Part shown: in pieces, positions 20,701 to 29,260 of the stretch
How the letters are laid out: the number at the start of each line of letters is the position of its first letter
Position numbering within the stretch: position 1 is the stretch's first letter
NCBI GenBank assembly: GCA_002110485.1
Contig: MOWL01000001.1
Coordinates: forward strand, 2,145,570 to 2,209,569
Direction: 5' to 3'
Source of the DNA: Emergomyces orientalis
Taxonomy: Eukaryota; Ascomycota; Eurotiomycetes; Onygenales; Ajellomycetaceae
Length of the DNA: 64,000 nucleotides
Notes under the pieces: generated by a model
Databases searched by the model: none
What the model saw: the letters and a program-made list of their open reading frames with translations, nothing else
What the model was told of the DNA's origin: nothing
Translations under genes and position numbers: made by a program

Positions 20701-22327
20701 TGATAATGGTGATGAGCCCGTGCTTAGTACCCTTACGGACCGTCCCACGACCTTAGCGGAGGCTCGACGGAGCCCTGATTGGCATCATTGGCTCGAAGCA
20801 ATGAGGAAGGAGGTCGATATGTTCAATCAAAAGAAAACATATGTTATTACTGAGCGGTCCCCGGATATGGATGTTCTTACGGGTAAATGGGTATATGACC
20901 GCAAATTAAATAATAAGGGAGAAACCATCCGCTTTCGCGCACGATGGGTGGTTCGCGGATTCCTTCAGCAGCGAGGAGTCCATTATACGAAGTCTTACGC
21001 TGCCGTTGTCTCTGGTCCTACAACCAGAAGCCTATTCGCGATCTCTACGGCTAGGGGATGGAAATCGAAGGCAATTGATTACGTGTCTGCATTCCTTAAT
21101 GGCGTGCTGCCACAGGAAGAAATGATCTATATGCAGCTCCCGACGGGCATAAAACATGGCAGGGGCAATCTAGTTGGCCTGGTTCGCCAGAGCCTGTATG
21201 GGCTGAAGCAAGCTGCGAGGACGTGGTATTTTCTTGCCACTGAGCATCTCACTTCGATTGGTTTCCGCATATCACCGTATGACGGCGGATTCCTATATCA
21301 CCCCATCCGTAAGGTGTATTTGACGCTGCACGTTGATGACTGCCGCGTTACGGGGCCCAATGAGCATGATATTGACTGGGTTCTCGATGAGATTGCGAAG
21401 CGTTTTGACACCAAAAGAATCGACGATGATAAGCCATACTTAGGTATGGAAATTGCGGGCCGTAATGGTGATTTACTGGTCACGCAAACACGCTATATTG
21501 ATGAGATCCTTGATGATTTTGGCATGACTGCAATCAATCCGGCACCAACCCCCATGAATGCTGGCACAAAGCTCCAGTTCTCGCCGGATGAGGATAAGGG
21601 CCTTGATGATGATTTTACGGCTACGCGATATCGTCAAGGGCTTGGGTCTCTTCAATATCTGGTTACAAGCACCAGACCGGATATAATGTTCGCGGTAAAT
21701 TATTTATCGCGATTCAATTCTCGCCCAAATAAGGAGTGCTGGGCTGCTTTGAAGCATGTTCTCCGCTATATGAAGAAGACTAGGACTACGGGCATTCTGT
21801 ATAAGAGGAATATAGGGGACGAAGGGCTGGCTCCCATGGCCTACGCGGATTCAGATTGGGCGGGTGCAGACCCCCAATATAAATCGACTACGGGCTATAT
21901 TATAATGATCAATGGAGCTCCCGTATCATGGCGTTCGCAGCGGCAGATCTCTACGGCGAAGTCCACAACTGAAGCTGAGTATATTGCTGCTAGCGAAGCT
22001 GCGTGCGAGCTGATTTGGCTTAAAGATATGCTGCATGATGCGGGACTGCTTGAGAATGCGGATGGCTATGTTCTTTCCAATAATCTGCATATTGATAATA
22101 AAGGTGCCATTGATCTAGCTAACGGCGAGTCTTTAACTAAGCGCTCGAGGCATATTGAAGTCCGCTACCATATATTACGCGATCTAGTGGCTAAAAAGGA
22201 GCTCCTTCTTCGGCACGTCAGCTCAACGGAGAATAAGGCGGATGGTTTTACGAAGGCGCTGCCTAGGCCCGCATTCAATGCTTTTGTGGCTAATCTTGGC
22301 TTGATTGGTTCGGGGGGATCTGCTTAA
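17729..22327 (+). CDS. Copia Gag-Pol polyprotein
   Basis: ATG 17729 gives 1532 residues. In order: gag with acidic N-terminus; CCHC knuckle CSHCGIVGHNEESC (about 369); aspartic protease LDSGSGAHAT (about 451); GAG-pre-integrase HHCC region (WHLKLGHLNH, CKTC); integrase core with catalytic Asp in FIDLAGG (about 672), Asp in HWDGGGEF (about 743) and Glu in GPAERAN (about 779); reverse transcriptase with SAFLNG and HVDD in place of the usual YVDD (about 1201); RNase H with ADSDWAG (about 1373), STTEAEYIA and IDNKGAI. Order protease-integrase-RT-RNase H defines Ty1/copia. No frameshift separates gag and pol. Confidence 0.95.
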   Translation: MVNLRSGNSPDLTRENKPTRRAERTPENIENEPFPTPITARKLPARAPSEGSSADFEDPMSDMSDTGSDRDEPTQEAQVEHDDSLSAETRARLEIARLENETARIKAGAGAGELAGANMTAYLKAIKEFRLTVKLLEKPVLLLGSMNYPMWRDEVLLAAKDSETDDILLNKELAPPEGVSEDVAKLWRERNSWLRNYMWSAISAQARTHFTIPKENQLSAYMLWSIVEENFAERRVVRRFRLFNEFLGMTAESCGSDRAFIERLLAVRTEYKRLDFYMPDSVFFDRLLAGIHSRWANLIRNRMDDIEKSGEDTLLEDDFVGLCRDILLRLPSGGSSSSSKNTKAPVNNASSMDDAGESPAPSASGRPKCSHCGIVGHNEESCWKKHPEKRPSGYSNGKRRGGTKKDKKKANNEDSSKSPDDGSAPVHSTVEKVFHAREIVRDDDIADEWVLDSGSGAHATPRKELVKCHSMSSNVKLKMADGTIVPAAAVGTVELAVDGADVCLEGVRFAPELEANIVSFGKLVRKGYTFKQLAYGEAHSIIMTSPDRMVSFTAVLNEKDIYVIEKPPQIRDLIQFAMPNGDFRPVNAVDDSLLALPSMNIKPVELTMLQWHLKLGHLNHMDIAKMAADPRMGMRIKGSKALPFCKTCVQAKMARPAFEPMIRKVKPAARLFIDLAGGGRTLFNEDGVPTYGGADYWMSITDDATRYRWAILMATKGEATAKLRDFITMIETTAQRCVGSLHWDGGGEFKSDELKAFCKQRGIAYETTTPYTPQSNGPAERANRIIIERTRSLLFDSGQPRDLWGEAMQAAVMLINMSPTSTKLYGCKEGSPLTPFEAWMGVQPTANWLHRWGCKVYKKDLRVTNKLADRTDGKEWIFVGYQGLHQVRIWDPDARRLEIARDVVFDEALVEDVSFINAALPAPHEPNNIPDELDVLNPADGWQHCLLRRLARERPHIMKMLVNGDLEEAIEPTYLINSDVDLLNESDEHANDNGDEPVLSTLTDRPTTLAEARRSPDWHHWLEAMRKEVDMFNQKKTYVITERSPDMDVLTGKWVYDRKLNNKGETIRFRARWVVRGFLQQRGVHYTKSYAAVVSGPTTRSLFAISTARGWKSKAIDYVSAFLNGVLPQEEMIYMQLPTGIKHGRGNLVGLVRQSLYGLKQAARTWYFLATEHLTSIGFRISPYDGGFLYHPIRKVYLTLHVDDCRVTGPNEHDIDWVLDEIAKRFDTKRIDDDKPYLGMEIAGRNGDLLVTQTRYIDEILDDFGMTAINPAPTPMNAGTKLQFSPDEDKGLDDDFTATRYRQGLGSLQYLVTSTRPDIMFAVNYLSRFNSRPNKECWAALKHVLRYMKKTRTTGILYKRNIGDEGLAPMAYADSDWAGADPQYKSTTGYIIMINGAPVSWRSQRQISTAKSTTEAEYIAASEAACELIWLKDMLHDAGLLENADGYVLSNNLHIDNKGAIDLANGESLTKRSRHIEVRYHILRDLVAKKELLLRHVSSTENKADGFTKALPRPAFNAFVANLGLIGSGGSA

Positions 22328-22416
22328 TGGATTTAACTAAAAGTTTTGTACTTAGCTGCTATTTTGATTTTTGATGCCTATGGCGTGGCCTGTGTGCGTG
22401 CTCCTGGGGCGCCCTA

Positions 22417-22427
22417 GCATGGGGGGG
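22417..22427 (+). other. Polypurine tract
   Basis: AGCATGGGGGGG abuts the 3' LTR. A purine run here is the plus-strand primer site expected for reverse transcription. Confidence 0.75.
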
Positions 22428-22529
22428 TGTTAGGTGATACTAGGGCTACCCGGGTCACATGCCCCACACACACATATATATTTTAGCTAGTTAGGTAGTT
22501 CAATATGATAGGCTTGATGCACTCTATGA
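22428..22529 (+). repeat. Copia 3' LTR (102 bp)
   Basis: Base-for-base identical to the 5' LTR at 17553-17654 by eye, followed by the right target duplication GAATC at 22530-22534. Confidence 0.9.
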
Positions 22530-22534
22530 GAATC

Positions 22535-23085
22535 TGGCTAGTGGAGGCATGTGATCACTCGTTGAACTCTTCCAAATCCAAGCCTCGCGAAACCTCACCC
22601 CTCTCTCTCTTTCAGGCGATGATCTTCGCGTCATAGCACATATCTGGCGTCTCCTTATTATACTTTTTCCCAACTCCCACTTAAGTACGCTGAAATTCTT
22701 TCCTCTTTAACATACCAAGAAACATATTACAATCAAGATACCTTTTTTTGTTTTGCTTAGCACGAAGTGAGTAGATCGTTCCTTCATTCACACTGTCAAG
22801 CTAATCATACTAATTAGAGAATACGCAGTCGCTTCGCGCAGACCACAGCGTCGGCCTCCCACACTTCTTGTCCGACTGATCAAATCCAGCGATATACCAC
22901 CGCCCGAACCAAATTACAAATAACGAGGTTTCCTACTTTCACCACTCTCCAACTGGGCTTTTACGCTTTACTGCACGAAAGTTTCCGCAAATTACTCAGC
23001 TGTTGATTCTCCGGGGTGTCGGGTGGAGCATACAAATCTTCCCCTTTGCCCTCTCACTCCTACGATTTTGTCAAAGATTGAGGCC
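22535..23085. other. Intergenic, nothing recognised
   Basis: Right flank of the copia insertion. A pyrimidine-rich stretch near 22700-22760 could be an unannotated 5' UTR, but I find no gene that it clearly belongs to apart from the small one starting at 23086. Confidence 0.3.
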
Positions 23086-23291
23086 ATGACTGAAGAGATC
23101 GAAGACCCAGGGACTTCAGTCGATCATATTGCGGACGACCAACATCAACTCGAAGAGATGGCGAAACAGAAGGTATGAAGACCTATAGTTCATTGAAATA
23201 CACCGTATTCTCAGACCTCGCCTAATTTCCTCTTGCGGTATAGCGTGCCCATTTAGGCAAGGTGGCTCCATCTAGCTCCTGGGACGTATAA
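23086..23291 (+). CDS. Possible 44-residue two-exon ORF
   Basis: ATG 23086; exon 1 23086-23172 ends AAG at a GTATGA donor, a 71-bp intron ends TAG at 23243, and exon 2 (23244-23291) continues in frame to TAA. The protein begins MTEEIEDPGTSVDHI and is hydrophilic. It may be a truncated N-terminus of a larger lost gene, because duplicated sequence starts 28 bases after its stop. No family recognised. Confidence 0.3.
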
Positions 23292-23318
23292 AGTCTCCTC
23301 GTCCCGCTGCTTCATCGT

Positions 23319-24104
23319 TCTAAATTTTGTCTTTCTCTTTTTTATTCCCTTCCAGCCTTGTCTCAGCTATTTTTTCTTTAGCTCACCGCTCACACTCCTC
23401 GCTTCCCCCCCCCCTTGCTTCTCTCTCTTCTTCCAATCTCATATCTTATTCGCCTTTGTCCACCCGCTGTTGCAATCGAATGAACTCATTCTGTAGGGGC
23501 AGGTTATGCTACCAGGCCAATTGGATTACCACATTGTCATTAGAGTGCCAACTGTTTCTCTACACCGACCGTGTATGGTAGAGAGATTTTTTTCTACGCC
23601 GCAATATTATACTTGGATGTGGCCCCTGATATTTTTTGGGGGGGGAGGGGAGAGGAGTGTGGGTGGCTGTGAATAACTGATCTGGTGACCTTGACCTTTC
23701 ATTCGCAGCCCGATTATTGATTTTCCATCCACCAGAGATGAGGAGACTGGCCGGGGCTCCCGGGAGAGCAAATCACTTCTCGATGCGGTGTCTGATCAGC
23801 CTGGTTGCAGCTTCTGTTGACAGATTCGCAATGGCAATCAGAGCCTTCCCTTGGTAACTGATAGGCCCTGCTTCATGGGCTGACTGCGGGGCGCACTCTA
23901 CTAATCAGGCTTTCAATTGTAGCGTGATGAAGACTCCATCACGCTGTGATGACATGTTCATCCTGCCAGCAGACAACGAATCATGCCGTCCCTTGAACCG
24001 CCCGGAGCCAGCAACACGGAACTCCCGAGACCATTTTTACCACGCCACCATATATTTGACCACGGAATTAGTGGAGAGTGAAGTACCCGTGCCGCATGCA
24101 GAGC
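23319..24104. repeat. Segmental duplication, copy 1
   Basis: Same orientation as 27534-28107 and clearly homologous end to end (starts TCTAAATTTTGTCTTTCTC, ends GTGCCGCATGCAGAGC). This copy has about 210 extra bases (about 23516-23733) relative to copy 2. Both copies keep an 8-bp hairpin around GCGTGATG/CATCACGC. No coding frame is conserved between copies, so the unit is probably non-coding or a decayed element. Confidence 0.85.
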
Positions 24105-25030
24105 GGGGGTGTCCCGTTTTGGTCTGGAATGATACCTTCGGGGATGGCATCACGTCAACATCAACCATCCTGGCTATTTAAGGCACTTGTCCCTCTCTCT
24201 GTCGTGCACACACTTCTTTGCCCTTTTTCTCCTGCATCCTTCGCTGTTTGGTTCTCTTTTCTTCAGCTGTCTCTGCGTTCAGCTGACCCACTTCTCCACC
24301 TCAAAATCTACCGTCAATGCGGCTGTGTGAGCTGGCTCTACCCCCCTCGGTCGCTTAACACTGCTAGAAATGACAGGGTCTGGACATGCGCTCTATTCCA
24401 TTGTGCTACTGTTTCTCACTGTGCTTCTCTGTTTTTTTGAGCCAGTCGCGCTGGCCTCGCTGGTCTGAATCTCACTCTGCACTTTTGTGAGCTCTTTGAC
24501 ATTCTTCACTATTCTTAATTAAGAGATGTGTCTCTTTTTCATCCATCCTGAAGATTTTTCTTTCTCCTTTTTTTTTTTTGTGTTTGGGGGAGATTGGGGG
24601 AGGGAGATTTACTGCCATTGGTCCAACATTTCTCAATGGTCGCTCCAAGCAAAATGTTTTGTGTGCTAGGTAGAGATGTCCGCGGGGGCCAAGTAGCTCG
24701 GCAAGCTTCCAGTGGCAGATCCTTGAAGAGGTCAAATTGACAACGCTCTCCCGTCACAATAGATTATAGCCCCTAACAGACTAATAGTTTTGATAATGCT
24801 AGGCTACATTTTGTTGGAGTTCGGCTAGGAAAGCAGCGTCTAGACAGATGGGATAGTAGCGATTCTTCTACTAAAATAGGTTTGTCTTGGGAGTAGGTAG
24901 TGTTTGTAAAAAAAGAAGGCGGCGGGGAAGACCTGGTGAGGGGAATGTCATCTGAAAGATGAATATCTGTCTGTCCCTTTACATGAATTGTGAGATCTGC
25001 AATATTACAAGGAGAGCGATTCCAGGACAC
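24105..25030. other. Intergenic, nothing recognised
   Basis: Contains a TATTTAAG box near 24175 followed by CT-rich sequence, suggesting a promoter, but no convincing open frame follows. Short AT- and T-rich runs lie near 24560. Confidence 0.3.
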
Positions 25031-26224
25031 TTAATAAAGCTCACAGCCAACAAACCAGGGGTGCTCCAACACTTCGCGCGCTGTTGCCCGTTTTTGAGGA
25101 TCTAAGTTTGTCATCCTATGGATAACATCCTTGAACTTGTCGTCATTGACATTCTGCCAATCTGAGAATGGCTTGTAGGAATGATAGTCTGCCATCCGAT
25201 CATCCCAGAGAAATCCAAGGACCTGGCGGTTGACTTCCTCGTCACCAACATGTTTCATGAGCCCGTTCAATCCTTCTCGGTCCCCAAAAAAAGAAACCTG
25301 ACGTTGTAGACGAATGACGTGAGGGAATGCGCCTTGTGATTCATGTTTCTGCAAATCCTCATCGGCTTCAAAGATGACTTGTCCGAGCATAGCATAGATG
25401 CACTGAGTCAGTTAGCTAGATAAGAGTCTAATCACAAGAAGTGCAACGTACCACAGCTGCAAAGGAGAAAATGTCAGAAGGCTTGCTAAGCTCGCCTTTA
25501 AAGTGGCCCTCTGGGCTACGCCAGCTATCATTGCCGGCTAACATCCCTTTGATGCACCTCCCTTTAGGGAGATAAGCTGCATTTTCGAGATCAATGACCT
25601 GAACCTGCTCAACAATTGTCTCTTTACCAGTACCACGGTAATTGATCATGATATTGTCGGGTTTGATATCTGGAACCAATTAGTCTTACACTATGAGACT
25701 GAATAGTGCTTACTTCACCTAAGTGGACAATATCGTGGCTGTGCAGCTCAGCAATCCCTTGCAAACTGGCTTTTAAAATCTGCTTCCTGGCTTGCATGGG
25801 TATTTGCTTTCTAACAAGGCTCAGAAAGTCATCATCCATGTATTTGTACACGAATATCTGCTGGTCCGGAATTGTGTCATGTGGTAATCGTAAAAATGGG
25901 CTTTCACGAAGCCGCGGGCGTATGTCCTCGTTAAAGCTTGAGAAAATGGTCTTGGGGATGTCCTTCAAAATGAATTTGTCTTGTCCAGACCTGGAGCGCT
26001 GTCAGTTCATCAAGCTACACTACATGGAGGGGCCGGGTATGCTCGCACGTTGCCAACCAAACGCGACCGAGATGTGGTCTTTCTTGAATCAGTTGTTTGA
26101 GGAGATAGCGACATCCAGCAGCACCGATCAATTCACTGGATGGAGGTGCCATATTCACCCCAAAATTTGTGAGAGATTGAGATTTTTTTTTGACAAAAGA
26201 ACATATTGAGCGAAGTTGATACAT
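25031..26224 (-). CDS. Protein kinase-like protein, four exons
   Basis: Minus-strand exons 26049-26224, 25719-25990, 25452-25669 and 25031-25402 join without frame error into 345 residues; introns are 58, 49 and 49 bp, one with a CTAAC branch site. Kinase landmarks: LGRVWLAT and the β3 lysine in FILKD (about 67), catalytic loop HLDIKPDN (148-155), DLE at the DFG position (176-178), SPE at the APE position (201-203) and a C-terminal LDPQKRATAREVLEHPWF. HLD in place of HRD and DLE in place of DFG suggest altered or weak catalysis. MAPPSSELIG about 25 codons downstream is an alternative start. It belongs to fungal Ser/Thr kinase-like proteins; substrate unknown. Confidence 0.75.
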
Positions 26225-26484
26225 ATGTGATGTCTATGTTGACCGATTAGGGTTAGAGTGAATTGGTTGACTTGGCAAGTTTGTTGTGTTTTCTCCCGTT
26301 TTTAGACTTTCCACTCTCATCACATGACTTGCAACAATCCTTGAGGTTCAAAATTTCTCCTACTTCATGCTGACTAATCTGAACTTGACGTATCTACTAA
26401 AATCATATTTTGCAATTTTATATTTCTAGATATCCCAAGATCATTCAATATGCCATGAACAATTCCCAGCGCTGTCGCCGTTCT

Positions 26485-26828
26485 TCACTTATAGTAGTGC
26501 TTTGATGCAACAACATTTTCATCCTTGTCGAGCTCGAAGGCGGTGAAATGCCTCACGGGATCGGTTTGGCTCGGATGCTCGGCTTCCCTGGAAAAGGTAT
26601 AAGAGAAGAGACTACAGATGTTGGACACAGAACTTACTTCATGGCCACTTTGATGGTCTCAGGCTTCAGAGTGTCTTTGTACTTTTCAGCAACTGTAGTG
26701 AACTCGTTTTGGATGCTCTGGGAAAGAAACGCGCGCTCCCAAGTGTCAGTCTTCGTGACATATGCGACGGCGATTTGTTTTCCAGAAGAGGTAGTGATAT
26801 TCTTGATGGCTTGGCAGGCTCTGTACAT
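26485..26828 (-). CDS. Small uncharacterised protein, 97 residues, two exons
   Basis: ATG at 26828; exon 26638-26828, a 50-bp intron (26588-26637) with a perfect GTAAGT donor and TTCCAG acceptor, and exon 26485-26587 ending TGA. The protein starts MYRACQAIKNIT and ends AFELDKDENVVASKHYYK; no signal peptide or membrane segment. The clean splice signals and exact frame across the junction make it a credible gene. It is convergent with nothing and about 260 bases upstream of the kinase gene on the same strand. Function not recognised. Confidence 0.6.
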
Positions 26829-27533
26829 TGTGCCTAGACTGTAAAAGACACAACTCAAGATAAATGCTGTTGGGAAGGATTATTGAGTAAGATAGTCAAA
26901 TAAAGTGGTAGAAGTCAACATGCCTGGAGACCAAGTCTATTTATCTTATAAAACATGATAGGAGTAAGCGCCGCAACACTGGTCTGATGTAGAGAACATA
27001 TTTCCGTGAACACCATCATGCTCCCTGGCATCCAATACTTTGCTCATCTCTAGTGACACGTATTTCCATTTTTTCTATTTTAAAAAAAAACGCTTTAATC
27101 AGGAGAGGACAAATGCTGAGCTTAGAACGATTCTAATGTTCACAGAAACTCCTCTATATGCCCAGGAAGACTTGGTGATGTCGACCCAGATTCTAACATC
27201 GTAATCAATTTTATGGTTTGTTGCTTGATTTCATTCGGCAGTCGACTAGGCTCCAGCCTTGGCGGGAGGTTCATTGGTTGATGTCTCCACACCACCTGAC
27301 ACAGTGCCTCTGCAAGGCTTAGAGGAGGGCGAATGGCACAGCAGAGGAGACTCATGAGTCAAAAAGCAGAGTAGGCCCGAGCGCCCTGATAAGCATCGGC
27401 CCCAGTCTAGGGTATGTAGATTTGGTAGGTCGTGTTGGGTTTCAACGCGGTAATGAACCGCTCTCAACCTATTATTCTCCAACAACGGGTGGATCTTTAT
27501 AGGTTTTATTAAACTTGTTCAAGTACTCCTGGT
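26829..27533. other. Intergenic, nothing recognised
   Basis: Several short frames, none with recognisable domain. Includes an A-run near 27085. Confidence 0.3.
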
Positions 27534-28107
27534 CTAAATTTTGTCTTTCTCTTTTTTTATTCTCTTTTAGTCTTGTCTCAGCTATTTTTTCTTTGCTTCA
27601 CTGTTCACACCTCTTGCTTCCCCCCTCGCTCTCCCCTGCTTCTCTCTCTTCTTCCAATCTCATCTCTTATTCGTCTTTGCCCACCCGCTGTTGCAATCAA
27701 ATGAACTCATCTATAGGGGCAGGTCTTGCCTCAGAGATGAGGAGACTGGCCGGGGCGCCCGGGAGAGCAAATCGCTTCTCAATGCGGTGTCCGATCAGCC
27801 TGGTTGCAGCTTCTGTTGACAGATTCGAAATGGCAATCGGAGCCTCCCCTTGGTAACTGATAGGCCCTGCTTCATGGGCTGACTGCGGGGCGCACTCTAC
27901 TAATCAGGCTTTCAATTGTAGCGTGATGAAGACTCCATCACGCTGTGATGACATGTTCATCCTGCCAGCAGACAACGAATCATGCCGTCCCTTGAACCGC
28001 CCGGAGCCAGCAACACGGAACTCCCGAGACATTTTACCACGCCACCATATGTTGGTATTTGACCACGGAATTAGTGGAGAGTGAAGTACCCGTGCCGCAT
28101 GCAGAGC
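27534..28107. repeat. Segmental duplication, copy 2
   Basis: Direct-orientation homologue of 23319-24104, 4.2 kb downstream, lacking the 210-base interior segment. Substitutions are scattered, so the duplication is not brand new. Confidence 0.85.
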
Positions 28108-28149
28108 CAGGTTTTTTTTTTAAATCTGAACTCGTGAGGACGCTGGAAG

Positions 28150-28690
28150 CGTAGGAAACTGCAGTTATCTATGCTGATAATTACTTTCCTGCGATTGATA
28201 GGTAGCTTAACAGCAGCTGAAGAGAGTTGCTCTCATTCATAAATCAGCTTTTTCATAAATGCTAAAGATTTGTTATCTTTCATCCCAGACTGTTGAAAGA
28301 GCTCCCTAACCACTTTTTTCAAATTCGGTAGGCCATCATTGGAGTGAAATTTGTCTGGGAGATTTCTGGGATATGCGGTGTGAATGAAATGAAGTTGCTG
28401 CCAGCCTGAAATAGCATTTCTTTATAATATTGAAATTGACGGCATCCCTACTTGCTCCATCAGAGATATCTAGAATAATGACATCAGTTTCATAATTATG
28501 ACGTCATACCTACTAGATTGGTGAGGAGTGGCTTCAGCTTGGCCGAGAGAGCTTCCATTGGTTTCAGGCGGAAGACAAAATCCGTGGCCAAGAAAAACCT
28601 GCTCCTATCCCGTTCATGCTCACCACCGGGTACTAACTCCACACTCAAACAAGGAAGAGACTTCTGTAAACTTCTTTTCAAATTCTGATA
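28150..28690 (-). pseudogene. Unrecognised decayed coding sequence
   Basis: On the minus strand, protein-like segments can be read in shifting frames: LPCLSVELVPGGEHERDRSR and KLKPLLTNLVG near 28500-28680, then ISDGASRDAVNFNI and VVRELFQQSGMKDNKSLAFM near 28250-28460, separated by stops and frame changes. This looks like a degraded gene or transposase, but I cannot assign the family. Confidence 0.35.
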
Positions 28691-29260
28691 ACTTCTATCA
28701 ACTTCTTGCAGCGAATGGAATGTAGGTGGTGAATGAGAAGATTACTCAGAAAACTCGTTATTCCACTTGTATCATTGACATAAATATGCCTCGTTCTTTC
28801 TTTCTTACCTTTTTTTCAATCACTACCTTCACTCCTGCGAAGATCCTGCCCCCCGTGCAAAGTAAATTATATCTCAATGACAGAAATGAACCAAGCTCTA
28901 GCCATTTAATCTATAGCATAGGTGAAATATGCCCGAGTTGTTTCCGATTTGAGGAACGGGCCAGTTGACAGGGGTGTGGTCTCCGCAGGCCACATGGCCT
29001 GCAGCAATTTTTCCACGTTTGCTATGTAGATATCCTATTCGTAGATGTAAAAACTTAAAAGTCTGTGATAGGAAAATTGATTGGTGAAAGTCATATATTT
29101 TTAGACAATCCAATCTAAAGACAAAGAAAGAACAATTTGACAAGACACGTGCACAGCACAGACTAGGTCAATCCATGGTTTCCTGAGGCCTCAAAACAAG
29201 AAATGAACAAGAGAATCTTCAGGCCCGTCTCATAAATCTCACTCAGCGCTGCTCTACCAT
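28691..29260. other. Intergenic, nothing recognised
   Basis: Downstream side of the 752-residue kinase-like gene. No feature seen. Confidence 0.3.

Larger units (their letters stand above)
17553..22529 (+). mobile_element. Complete Ty1/copia LTR retrotransposon
   Basis: The element is 4977 bp with identical 102-bp LTRs, a single uninterrupted gag-pol frame, a primer-binding site right after the 5' LTR and a polypurine tract right before the 3' LTR. It is flanked by a 5-bp duplication GAATC (17548-17552 and 22530-22534). Identical LTRs and an intact frame indicate recent insertion and possible activity. It interrupts no gene that I can recognise. Confidence 0.95.
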
